From Ruminococcaceae bacterium OttesenSCG-928-I18 (GTDB lineage Bacteria; Bacillota; Clostridia; Oscillospirales; Ruminococcaceae): a DNA stretch of 32,812 bases. Where the stretch lies: contig JAJDHT010000001.1 of the NCBI GenBank assembly GCA_030266325.1, positions 1 through 32,812 of the forward strand, read 5' to 3'. Under the pieces are notes generated by a model, which saw only the letters and a program-made list of their open reading frames with translations, was not told the origin of the DNA and ran no database searches. Position 1 is the stretch's first letter; every line of letters begins with the position of its first letter. Shown here piece by piece: positions 8,063 through 15,145 of the stretch. The translations under genes were made by a program, and so were the position numbers.

Positions 8063-8623
8063 CTATTCCAAATTTGCGTGCAAACCAAACATCACATCAC
8101 TGGTTTTCCCACTTTTCTGCATGAGTTCGAGGATCACGGCGTCGTAAAAAAGCAGCTGTGCCTGCTCGAACAGGGAACCCATAGGTTGTATGGAAGAAAA
8201 GCCCGTGTCCTCCTTTACTTTGGGCGAAGGGGCCGGTATTCGCACCACTTCGTCAGCCAAGCGGCCTATGGGGGAGTCTGGCTGGATGGTGACAAGGGCA
8301 ATCTTTGCCCCGATGTCCTTGGCTTTTTCGGCCATCATCACGAGGCTTCCCGTGGAGCCCGAGCCGGAGCCGACAAAGAGCAAGTCCCCCTGACGGATGG
8401 CCGGAGTTACGGTTTCACCCACGACGTAGACCGAAAACCCCATGTGCATCAGGCGCATGGCAAAGGCTCTCACCGCAAAACCCGAGCGGCCTGCGCCGGC
8501 CAAAAAAATCCTTTTCGCGTCCAACATGGCCTCTGCCAAACCCTCGGCCTCGTGTTCCTCCACCTTCGAGAGGATTGCCTGCAGCTCCTTCAAAATGGTC
8601 TCACAATATGCTTTTACACTCAT
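8063..8623 (-). CDS. hxlB: 6-phospho-3-hexuloisomerase (PHI)
   Basis: PHI interconverts D-arabino-3-hexulose 6-phosphate and fructose 6-phosphate in the ribulose monophosphate pathway. The ATG at 8623 follows AAGGAGG; the frame continues upstream into repeat B, which is not coding. The 186-aa single SIS-domain protein has LAGAGRSGFAVRAFAMRLMH near residues 41-60, VGSGSGSTGS, and the family C-terminal half IQPMGSLFEQ, with the probable catalytic Glu, ending HANLE with the conserved His. These match what I recall of Bacillus HxlB closely. It lies downstream of hxlA with an unusual 200-base gap holding a dispersed repeat, and 39 bases before fba. Confidence 0.93.
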   Translation of the reverse strand: MSVKAYCETILKELQAILSKVEEHEAEGLAEAMLDAKRIFLAGAGRSGFAVRAFAMRLMHMGFSVYVVGETVTPAIRQGDLLFVGSGSGSTGSLVMMAEKAKDIGAKIALVTIQPDSPIGRLADEVVRIPAPSPKVKEDTGFSSIQPMGSLFEQAQLLFYDAVILELMQKSGKTSDVMFGLHANLE

Positions 8624-8648
8624 GTACTCCCTCCTTAAAACAGCTTTC

Positions 8649-8794
8649 TCTCCCCACTCGTGGGGCCTACTGCCTCGCCCCTCGGGGCGGACTTGTCCGG
8701 TCCGTGGCGCCGATATCCCGTCCCCCAGGGGAGCCTCTCTTTCCGCTCCACGGAAATTCACCTTCTGGCCCAGCTGCGGGCAGGGCGCTTCATT
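8649..8794 (-). repeat. Dispersed hairpin-rich intergenic repeat, copy B
   Basis: This lies within the 200-base gap between hxlA and hxlB. Read on the minus strand it aligns with copy A (5432-5534): CTGCCCGCAGCTGGGC, ATATCGGCGCCACGGACCG, AGTCCGCCCCGAGGGGCGAG and a CCCCACGAGTGGGG hairpin. About 40 extra bases sit between the first two blocks compared with copies A and C. Its position inside an apparent operon means it would be transcribed and folded within the mRNA. Open frames through it in several directions are an effect of high GC content. Confidence 0.75.
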
Positions 8795-8823
8795 GAGCCC
8801 TTACTCACGATCCGCCGCTTACG

Positions 8824-9468
8824 TTACCGTGGACCTTCGTTGGCACTCATACAGTCCCGCACCTTCTTGGCCGCCTCTTTTACATCGGGCTGCTTTGTGA
8901 TGGCCCCTCCTACGACGACGATACCCGGCTGCAGGGCCGCGATGGCGGGCAGTGTTTCCAGCTTCACGCCACCGGCCACGGCAATTTTCTCCCGGCCCAG
9001 TATCTTTGCAAGCATGCTCAGGTCTGCCAGAGGGTCCAGCCCCATGGCCTGCAGGTCGAACGCGGTGTGCACACAGAGGTAATCCACTCCCAGCGCCTCC
9101 ACCTCTCTGGCCCGGCTTTCCAGGTTCCGCACCGCAATCATATCGGCCACAACCTGCTTCCCATATTTCTTCGCCTCCTCCACACAGGCCGCAATGGTCG
9201 CGTTGTCGGCGGCCCCCAGAACGGTCACAAGGTCGGCGCCGGCCTCGAAACCCAGCCGGGCCTCGTGGTCCCCCGCGTCCATGATCTTGAGGTCCGCCAG
9301 CACCTGCATCGAGGGGTTGGCCTCTTTGATCTTGCGCACCGCCCCGATGCCCTCTTTCAAAATAAAAAGTGTCCCAGCCTCGATGATATCCACAATGCCG
9401 TCGAGGTCTTTGGACGTCTGCGCCGCCTGTTCTACCTCCATAAAATCCAGGGCCAACTGTAATTTCAT
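8824..9468 (-). CDS. hxlA: 3-hexulose-6-phosphate synthase (HPS)
   Basis: HPS condenses formaldehyde with ribulose 5-phosphate to D-arabino-3-hexulose 6-phosphate, and can run in reverse. The ATG at 9468 has AGGAGGGAG upstream. The 214-aa orotidine-decarboxylase-fold protein begins MKLQLALD, has the metal and substrate motif ADLKIMDAGDHEA near residues 58-70 and VTVLGAADNATI, then ALGVDYLCVHTAFDLQA, AVAGGVKLETLPAI and IVVVGGAITK. KIMDAG is the HPS form; the related 3-keto-L-gulonate-6-phosphate decarboxylase has KIADAG, so that alternative is less likely. It is the first gene of the minus-strand unit, driven from the promoter pair at 9530-9563. No HxlR-type regulator is nearby; a ROK protein is divergent instead. 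Confidence 0.93.
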   Translation of the reverse strand: MKLQLALDFMEVEQAAQTSKDLDGIVDIIEAGTLFILKEGIGAVRKIKEANPSMQVLADLKIMDAGDHEARLGFEAGADLVTVLGAADNATIAACVEEAKKYGKQVVADMIAVRNLESRAREVEALGVDYLCVHTAFDLQAMGLDPLADLSMLAKILGREKIAVAGGVKLETLPAIAALQPGIVVVGGAITKQPDVKEAAKKVRDCMSANEGPR

Positions 9469-9529
9469 ATTCTCCCTCCTTCACCTTCACACCGAAAAGT
9501 TACAATTTGTTCCATCTTTCCAATCCGTG

Positions 9530-9557
9530 TTGCAATTATAGCAAAAATATGTATAAT
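9530..9557 (+). promoter_or_regulatory. Promoter of the ROK regulator gene
   Basis: TTGCAA (9530-9535) and a perfect TATAAT (9552-9557) are spaced 16 bases. They overlap the oppositely directed promoter at 9535-9563, so the two RNA polymerases would compete. The leader to the ATG at 9608 is about 45 bases. Confidence 0.65.
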
Positions 9558-9563
9558 AGTAAA
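9535..9563 (-). promoter_or_regulatory. Promoter of the hxlA operon, overlapping the divergent promoter
   Basis: On the minus strand TTTACT (9563-9558) and a perfect TATAAT (9540-9535) are spaced exactly 17 bases. The -10 of this promoter overlaps the -35 of the plus-strand promoter. A TAGTA/TACTA inverted repeat (9557-9561 and 9571-9575) lies at its upstream edge and could be part of an operator. Confidence 0.6.
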
Positions 9564-9607
9564 GTGAAAATACTAATGCGTTTTATGCTAGGAGCGTCTG
9601 CAGCCTT

Positions 9608-10771
9608 ATGTACAAACAACAGGGTGGCAACAAAGAGGTCTATAAGCGGCTGAACCGTGGGCTTCTTCTCAAGCTGCTGGCCACGGGGCAATGCACCTCG
9701 CGCGTGGAGCTTTCCCGGGTCATGGGGCTTTCTAAAATGGCCATCTCCAACATGGTGGCCGAGTTGATGGCGCTGGACCTGGTGAGCGAGGGCGCGGTAG
9801 AACAAAATGAAGAACTGGGGCGCAATCCCATCCAGCTGCGTATTTCCCCCAACGCGCCGAAGGTGGCGGGCCTCTTCATTTTTCGTGGCCGGTGCGAGGT
9901 CGTTCTCTGTGATTTGACCCTGCAGGTGATGGAACGCCGAGACTTTCGTTTCACCAATATTACCAAAGAAGAACTGCTGGAAAAGATCTTTGAGATGACC
10001 GACGAAGTGCTGCAGGGGGCCGGGAAAGTGGCGGGCATCGGCGTGGCCTCCATCGGCCCGCTCGACATCTCGAAGGGTGTCATCCTCAACCCCATGTATT
10101 TCCATGGCATTGAGAACATTCCTATAGTACACCTGCTTGAAGAGAGATACCACCTGCCCGCCTTTCTCGAAAGCGACAACCAGTGCGGCGTGCTGGCCGA
10201 GAAGCTGTATGGCAACGGCCGGGACTTCACCGACATCATCATGATCGGCGTGGGGCTGGGCGTGGGCTGCGGTATCATCGTGGACGACGAACTGTACCGA
10301 AACCAGCAAAAGCTCGTGCCGGAATTCGGCCATATCAGCATCGACTACCGAGGCAACACCTGTATTTGCGGCTGCCGGGGCTGCGTGGAAACCTATATCG
10401 GCACACCCATTCTGTTGGAGCGGCTGCGTTCCGCCACGGGCAGCGAGGACACGTTTGAACAGTTCTGCAAAAGGTCTTCCGAACCCTTCGTCTACCACAT
10501 CCTCGCCGACGCCATCGACAAACTGTCTATCGCCGTGGTCAACATGGTGAACCTTCTGAATCCAAAGCTGATCTTGCTGGGGCATGATGCCGCCTATTAC
10601 CCCGATGAACTGATTGCCCTGCTGGAAAAGAAGGTCAATGACCGGCGTTTCGCGCCCCATGCGGCCCCTATCCAGATCAAACGCCCCCACTTCATGCTGG
10701 ATGCCCAGCTCATGGGTACTGTATGCCTGATCAATCGCCAGGTATTTAAGGGAAATTTACCGTATGGATAA
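9608..10771 (+). CDS. ROK-family transcriptional regulator
   Basis: ROK repressors sense sugars or sugar phosphates and control sugar catabolic genes. The 387-aa protein has an N-terminal winged helix (residues about 11-62, CTSRVELSRVMGLSKMAISN) and a ROK/hexokinase-fold domain. The latter includes ASIGPLDISKG, ESDNQ at the position of the kinase NDAN motif, IGVGLGVGCGII, and the zinc site GH at 241-242 plus CICGCRGCVE at 252-261. The Asn of the NDAN motif is changed to Ser, in keeping with a sensor rather than a kinase. The ATG at 9608 has AGGAG about 13 bases upstream, which is a weak spacing. It is divergent from hxlA and upstream of the second kinase cluster, so it probably controls one or both. 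Confidence 0.93.
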   Translation: MYKQQGGNKEVYKRLNRGLLLKLLATGQCTSRVELSRVMGLSKMAISNMVAELMALDLVSEGAVEQNEELGRNPIQLRISPNAPKVAGLFIFRGRCEVVLCDLTLQVMERRDFRFTNITKEELLEKIFEMTDEVLQGAGKVAGIGVASIGPLDISKGVILNPMYFHGIENIPIVHLLEERYHLPAFLESDNQCGVLAEKLYGNGRDFTDIIMIGVGLGVGCGIIVDDELYRNQQKLVPEFGHISIDYRGNTCICGCRGCVETYIGTPILLERLRSATGSEDTFEQFCKRSSEPFVYHILADAIDKLSIAVVNMVNLLNPKLILLGHDAAYYPDELIALLEKKVNDRRFAPHAAPIQIKRPHFMLDAQLMGTVCLINRQVFKGNLPYG

Positions 10772-10870
10772 AACTATTGCCTTTTGATAAATTCACTTTA
10801 CAAATAGGGTTTTCTACCTTTCAGTCGATAGGGCCTATGGCCACAGTCATGCTTTTGGGGAGGTTTGGGG

Positions 10871-11809
10871 ATGGACGTATTCAGCCTTGGAGAGATGGTG
10901 ATTGATTTCCTGCCGGGAGATGGGGACGGTGTCTACATCCGCAACGCGGGCGGCGCCCCTGCCAATATGGCGATCGCGGCGGCCCGCAACGAGTTGGATG
11001 TGGGTTTTTGCGGAAAGGTGGGCGACGATGATTTCGGCCTTTTCCTACAGCAGACGCTGCGGGAAAACAAGGTTCGTATCCTCTGCCCCGAGCGCTCTAA
11101 AGAGGCCATCACCACCATGGCGTTCGTCACGCTGCAGCCCGACGGAGAACGCTCTTTCACTTTTTGCCGCAAACCCGGCGCCGACATGTTGCTGACCAAA
11201 GCAGAGGTGAAAAAAGAGGACGTGCAAAATACGGCGGTGCTGCACGCGGGGTCCTGCTCCCTCTCTAAAGGGCCCGAGGTGGAAGCCACCGAGTACGCCC
11301 TGGCGCTTGCCGATGAGATGGGCAAACTGGTCAGTTTTGACGTCAACTACCGCAACCTCATGTGGGACGACGATATCGAAGCCGCGAGGGCAGCGGTTCT
11401 AAAGATTTTGCCCCATGTGGATCTTTTGAAAATTTCACAGGAGGAAGCGCCCATGCTGGGCGGGGAGGAAAACCTTCCCTCCGTGATGGCGCAGTATGGT
11501 ATTTCGGTGCTTGTGATGACCCTCGGTTCAAAAGGGGCCCGGTGTTACTTCGACGGCAGCTCCTTCACCGCGGGCGTGCCGGACGTGAAGCGGGTGGACA
11601 CCACGGGCGCGGGCGACGCCTTTTGGGGCACCTTCATCGCCACCCTGCTGCGCGGCGGGGTGCGAAAGACGGGCGAACTGACGGAAAGCGCGTTGCGAAA
11701 AGCCGTGGACTACGGAAACGTGGCGGGCACCCTCTGTGTACAGAAAAAAGGCGCTCTGAATTCACTGCCTACGCTCGCTGAAATTGAGGCCTTTTTGTCC
11801 GGGTCCTGA
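10871..11809 (+). CDS. PfkB-family sugar kinase, fructokinase-like
   Basis: This is a 312-aa ribokinase-family enzyme. The ATG at 10871 follows GGGGAGG (10857-10863) with 7-base spacing; an in-frame TTG at 10865 is a weaker choice. It shows the fructokinase-type N-terminus (FSLGEMVIDFLP), the sugar-binding RNAGGAPANMAIAAARN, GKVGDDDFGLFL, and the C-terminal catalytic DTTGAGDAFWGTF. It is closer to bacterial fructokinases than the 6191-7126 paralogue, whose substrate motif differs. It starts a run of five genes with a 3-epimerase, SIS isomerase, mutarotase-like protein and lyxose isomerase, so its substrate is probably a ketose such as xylulose or fructose made by the isomerase. That is inference from context. 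Confidence 0.9.
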   Translation: MDVFSLGEMVIDFLPGDGDGVYIRNAGGAPANMAIAAARNELDVGFCGKVGDDDFGLFLQQTLRENKVRILCPERSKEAITTMAFVTLQPDGERSFTFCRKPGADMLLTKAEVKKEDVQNTAVLHAGSCSLSKGPEVEATEYALALADEMGKLVSFDVNYRNLMWDDDIEAARAAVLKILPHVDLLKISQEEAPMLGGEENLPSVMAQYGISVLVMTLGSKGARCYFDGSSFTAGVPDVKRVDTTGAGDAFWGTFIATLLRGGVRKTGELTESALRKAVDYGNVAGTLCVQKKGALNSLPTLAEIEAFLSGS

Positions 11810-11839
11810 GCTTTGCAATAGTAAGGAGATAGTCTGCCT

Positions 11840-12544
11840 ATGGATGTCTGGACCAAGCGCTGCCTTTTGTCACCTTCCCTGATCTGCCTCGACCTTTGCA
11901 ACCTGGAAAGCCAGGTGCACGAACTGGAAGAGGCGGGCATTGAGGTGCTGCACATCGATATTATCGACGGGCATTTCAGCGAAAGCATGCCGCTGGGGCT
12001 GGAGACGGTGCGTCAACTTCGGCGCATCACCCCCCTGCCTTTCGACGTGCACCTCATGGCCTCCCAGCAGGATTATTTCATAAAAGAACTATTGGACATC
12101 GGCGTGCAGCAGCTGGTCTTCCATGCCGAGGCGGCGCCCCATGTGGACGGGCTGCTCAACACGATACACGGCGCGGGGGTGCGCGCCGGCGTGGCGCTCA
12201 AACCCTCCACCCCTCTGTGCACTCTGGAGTATGTCCTTGAAAAATGTGATGTGGTTCTTTTGATGCTCATCAACCCCGGCTACGCCTCCAGCGCCGCCGA
12301 AACCCAGGTGCCCTACGCGGAGCGTAAAATCCGGGAGTTGCGGCGCATGATCGAGGAGAGGAACCTGCCCACACGCATCGAGGTGGACGGGCGTATTTCG
12401 CGTGGAGATATCGAAAAATATGGCGATGGCCTGGTGGACATCTTTGTCACGGGCAGCACCTGCCTGAACCGAAGCCAACTGGGGCAAAGCGCGGGGGCAC
12501 TGCTGTCTTCGCGCAAAAACCTGCTGGAAGGGGGCGCAGAATGA
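11840..12544 (+). CDS. Ribulose-phosphate 3-epimerase family protein
   Basis: Family members epimerise C3 of ketose phosphates: ribulose/xylulose 5-phosphate, or allulose/fructose 6-phosphate in AlsE. The 234-aa TIM-barrel protein keeps the metal and acid-base residues: SPSLICLDL, His38 and Asp40 in HIDIIDGHF, His71 in FDVHLM, and Asp183 in IEVDGRIS. The usual MSVNPGFGGQ loop is changed to LMLINPGYASSAAETQ, which lies over the phosphate and substrate end. Together with the SPSL.C.DL start it looks more AlsE-like than canonical Rpe. AAGGAG lies 11-12 bases before the ATG. It overlaps the next gene by 4 bases. Substrate: a pentulose or hexulose phosphate, unresolved. Confidence 0.88.
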   Translation: MDVWTKRCLLSPSLICLDLCNLESQVHELEEAGIEVLHIDIIDGHFSESMPLGLETVRQLRRITPLPFDVHLMASQQDYFIKELLDIGVQQLVFHAEAAPHVDGLLNTIHGAGVRAGVALKPSTPLCTLEYVLEKCDVVLLMLINPGYASSAAETQVPYAERKIRELRRMIEERNLPTRIEVDGRISRGDIEKYGDGLVDIFVTGSTCLNRSQLGQSAGALLSSRKNLLEGGAE

Positions 12545-13113
12545 GTTCCTTCGCACAGGAGTATAAAAACGCTTCCCACCTCGTTTTGGGGGAGCTGCAG
12601 GAAACGCTGGACCGCGTTGACCCCGTGATGCTGGAGCGGCTGAAAGAGGAAATCCTTTCGGCCGACAAGGTCTTCTTCGTGGGCGTGGGGCGGGTGCTTC
12701 TCTCTTTGCAGTCGGTGGTAAAGCGCCTTGCCCATCTCGGCATCTCCGCCCACTACGTGGGGGAGATTACCGAACCCGCCATCACCGAAAACGACCTGCT
12801 CGTCGTGGGGTCGGGCAGCGGGGCCTCCCTCTTTCCCCTGGGCATCGCAAAAAAGGCGAAAAAACTGGGCGCCAAAGTCGTGCACATCGGCTCAAACCCC
12901 AACAGCGAAATGAAAGAGATAGCCGATTTCATGGTTCGCATCCCTGTACGTACCAAACTCTACCTGCCCGACGAAATCGAATCTCAGCAGCCCATGACCA
13001 GTTTGTTCGAGCAGGCATTGCTGCTGCTTGGCGACATCCTTGCAAAGATGATCATCGAGGAAAAGAAACTGGATATGAAGGCGCTGTGGGCCTACCACGC
13101 CAATTTGGAATGA
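12541..13113 (+). CDS. SIS-domain isomerase, divergent hexuloisomerase-like
   Basis: This 190-aa paralogue of the HxlB at 8063 starts within the stop of the epimerase gene (ATGA). It retains the SIS fold, SGSGAS near 91-96, the SLFEQ motif with Glu157 and the C-terminal HANLE with His186, the residues thought to be catalytic in 6-phospho-3-hexuloisomerase. However, the GAGRSG loop is GVGRVL (48-53), losing the conserved Ser, and the following FAMRLMH helix is changed to VVKRLAH. No hexulose phosphate synthase accompanies it. I infer an isomerase of a ketose phosphate with altered specificity, coupled to the 3-epimerase. Calling it hxlB would overstate the evidence. Confidence 0.85.
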   Translation: MSSFAQEYKNASHLVLGELQETLDRVDPVMLERLKEEILSADKVFFVGVGRVLLSLQSVVKRLAHLGISAHYVGEITEPAITENDLLVVGSGSGASLFPLGIAKKAKKLGAKVVHIGSNPNSEMKEIADFMVRIPVRTKLYLPDEIESQQPMTSLFEQALLLLGDILAKMIIEEKKLDMKALWAYHANLE

Positions 13114-13178
13114 GTTTCATCCAACAAAACCAAACGGGACATTTTGGCGCAGGATATCATCGGAAAGGGGGACTGACG

Positions 13179-14216
13179 GTGACGAGGCAAGAGATTTTGT
13201 CAAAGGTGGGCAGCATGCAGCAGCTGGCCTATATTCGGCCTGTCACCCACCGGGAGGGACTCGCCTCGGGGCTGGATGGGTATCTTGTGAAAAACGGAGA
13301 GTTGTGCTTCGAAGCGCTGGGCGACAAATGCCTTGATATCGGGGACTTTTCCTATAAAGGGGTCAACTTCCATTTTCTGGCAAAACCCGGACTGATTGGC
13401 CGAACCCCCTATGACACCCACGGCCAGGAAGCGCAGCGCAGCATCATGGGCGGGCTCTTTTTCACAAGCGGGGCGGAAAATATCTGTGCGCCCTGCACGG
13501 TGGAGGGAAAACACTATCCCATGCATGGCCGCCTGCGCACTACGCCCTCACAACACCGCACCGCCGACGCTTTTTGGGACGGGGACAACTATCTCCTGAA
13601 GCTGTGCGGCGAAATGCGGGAGGCGGAACTGTTCGGGGAAAACATCGTTTTGCGCAGAAGCATCGAAACGGTGTTCGGCGAAAAAAGCGTGCGAATCTGT
13701 GACGAGTTCACAAACGAGGCGTTTCGGAGCGAACCCCTGATGCTTCTCTATCACTTTAACCTCGGTTACCCTCTGCTGGACGAAACCGCCCGGGTGGTGC
13801 TGCCCGCAAGCGAGACCTGCCCAAGAGATGAAATCAGCCGTTCCCATCAGGACGCCTGGAGTGAAATGCCTCCCCCAAGGCCCAATGAACCCGAATATGT
13901 CTTCCTCCACAGCCTGAAAACCGACCCCGAGGGAAACACCTTCGCGGCGCTCATCAACGAAAAAATCGGCCTCGGTTTTAAACTCGGCTTTAACCAAAGG
14001 CAGCTGCCTTACTTCATGCAGTGGAAATCCACGGCCAGCGGAGACTATGTCATGGGGCTGGAGCCTGCAAATTCGTCGGTGTATGGGAGGCCCTACCATG
14101 AAAAAGAGGGTACGGTGCACCGGCTGGGCGCCTTCGAAACCGAGCGCATTGAGCTGACGCTGACGGTTTTGGATGGGGCGCAGGAGATAGACACACTGAA
14201 ACAAGAATTACTATAA
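13179..14216 (+). CDS. DUF4432 / aldose-1-epimerase-like protein
   Basis: The product is a 345-aa galactose-mutarotase-fold protein. I chose the GTG at 13179 because a purine-rich AAAGGGGG lies 7 bases upstream and the protein then begins MTRQEILSKVGSMQQLAYIR. The frame is open back to 13086, overlapping the previous gene, but without a start site. DUF4432-type features are the early EALGDKCLDIGDFSYKG, GGLFFTSGAENICAPC and PMHGRLRTTPSQ, then LMLLYHFNLGYPLLDE, and a C-terminal LEPANSSVYGR. Members are thought to bind free sugars; a mutarotase role would speed opening of the imported sugar for the isomerase encoded next. Function is inferred from fold and context. Confidence 0.8.
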   Translation: MTRQEILSKVGSMQQLAYIRPVTHREGLASGLDGYLVKNGELCFEALGDKCLDIGDFSYKGVNFHFLAKPGLIGRTPYDTHGQEAQRSIMGGLFFTSGAENICAPCTVEGKHYPMHGRLRTTPSQHRTADAFWDGDNYLLKLCGEMREAELFGENIVLRRSIETVFGEKSVRICDEFTNEAFRSEPLMLLYHFNLGYPLLDETARVVLPASETCPRDEISRSHQDAWSEMPPPRPNEPEYVFLHSLKTDPEGNTFAALINEKIGLGFKLGFNQRQLPYFMQWKSTASGDYVMGLEPANSSVYGRPYHEKEGTVHRLGAFETERIELTLTVLDGAQEIDTLKQELL

Positions 14217-14236
14217 TAACTAAGGAGTAGAGGCGC

Positions 14237-14917
14237 ATGAAACGTTCTGAAATCAACAAGGTGATCAAAGAGATGGAAGCGCTTTTGGAAAAGCACTGCT
14301 TCCAGCTGCCTGCGTTTTGCCACTGGACCCCCGCGGACTGGGAGGACAAAAGTGGGGAGTATGATGAAATCCGCGACAACATGCTGGGCTGGGACGTGAC
14401 GGACTACGGAATGGGTAAATTCGACGAACTTGGCCTGGCGCTCATCACACTGCGCAACGGAAACCCCCATAACGACAAATACAAAAAACCCTATGCCGAA
14501 AAAATCATCATGGTGAAAGAGGGGCAGGTCTCTCCCATGCATTTTCACTGGCTGAAGATGGAAGACATCATCAACCGCGGCGGCGGCAACATCGTCTTTC
14601 GCCTTTTTAACGCCACCAAGGATGGGGAAAAAGCCGATACCGACGTGGAGATCAACAAGGACGGCCGGAAATATAGGGTCAAGGCCGGCTCGGATGTCGT
14701 CCTGAAACCCGGCGAAAGTATGACGCTCTATCCCTATTACTACCATGAGTTCATCATCGAGCCGGGGTCGGGTGCCACCCTGATTGGCGAAGTTTCCACC
14801 TGCAACGACGATGAGAAAGACAACCGTTTTTATGAGGAACTGGGGCGGTTTCCCACCATCGAAGAGGACGAGCCGCCCTATCGCCTGCTCTGCACCGAAT
14901 ACCCCAAAGCGAAATAA
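14237..14917 (+). CDS. D-lyxose ketol-isomerase
   Basis: D-lyxose isomerase converts D-lyxose to D-xylulose and usually also D-mannose to D-fructose. The 226-aa cupin begins MKRSEINKVIKEMEALLEKH, has EYDEIRDNMLGWDVTDYG at 41-58 and the metal motif MHFHWLKMEDIINRGGGN, with His102, His104 and Glu109, and the fourth ligand His170 in YYHEF. These match the family closely. AAGGAG precedes the ATG, 20 bases after the DUF4432 gene, and it is the last gene of the 10871-14917 run. Its presence suggests that the run handles D-lyxose, D-mannose or a similar 2,3-cis aldose. Confidence 0.92.
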   Translation: MKRSEINKVIKEMEALLEKHCFQLPAFCHWTPADWEDKSGEYDEIRDNMLGWDVTDYGMGKFDELGLALITLRNGNPHNDKYKKPYAEKIIMVKEGQVSPMHFHWLKMEDIINRGGGNIVFRLFNATKDGEKADTDVEINKDGRKYRVKAGSDVVLKPGESMTLYPYYYHEFIIEPGSGATLIGEVSTCNDDEKDNRFYEELGRFPTIEEDEPPYRLLCTEYPKAK

Positions 14918-15028
14918 CCGCCGTTTACCACAAGCCTGTTTTCGAGGAAAGCCCCCAGCGGCTGACCTATGGGAAAAGTGCACAAAAAACCGCTTGGAAT
15001 CTCTCCATCCTGTCCCCTTCGAATCGAA

Positions 15029-15066
15029 TACAAACGGTTGCGCAAACGTTTGTACCGTGTTAAGAT
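15029..15066 (+). promoter_or_regulatory. LacI-type operator fused to the promoter of the first lacI gene
   Basis: Positions 15029-15054 form a 26-base near-palindrome: TACAAACGGTTGC against GCAAACGTTTGTA, with one mismatched pair. A -35 TTGCGC (15038-15043) lies in its centre and a -10 TAAGAT (15061-15066) follows at 17 bases. The right half contains CAAACGTTTG, a perfect CG-centred LacI-family operator. Binding would block the -35 box, so autorepression by the LacI protein encoded at 15146 is likely. The same design recurs at 21906-21944. The preceding part of the gap (14918-15028) shows nothing clear. Confidence 0.78.
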
Positions 15067-15145
15067 ATTTCCATCCTTTCCATTAATTCATGTGAGAAAA
15101 GCGCCTGGGGTGCCAGCGACGGGCGAAGGGGTGGAGTGAACCATA

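Noticed and set aside
8305-8796. Open frames crossing repeat copy B
   Set aside because: The composition is Pro/Arg/Ser-rich and follows the repeat's palindromes; such frames are typical spurious predictions over structured repeats.
8824-9468. Reading hxlA as 3-keto-L-gulonate-6-phosphate decarboxylase (UlaD)
   Set aside because: The active-site motif is KIMDAG as in HPS, not KIADAG, and a bona fide PHI gene is adjacent; no ascorbate-pathway genes are present.
9536-10690. Minus-strand open frame of 384 codons opposite the ROK gene
   Set aside because: The plus-strand ROK protein has a complete helix-turn-helix and zinc motif; the antisense frame has none and no ribosome binding site.
15029-15054. 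Reading the palindrome as a CcpA cre site
   Set aside because: The right half resembles a generic LacI-family site, but the 26-base symmetric extent and the matching copy at 21906 fit a dedicated local LacI regulator better.
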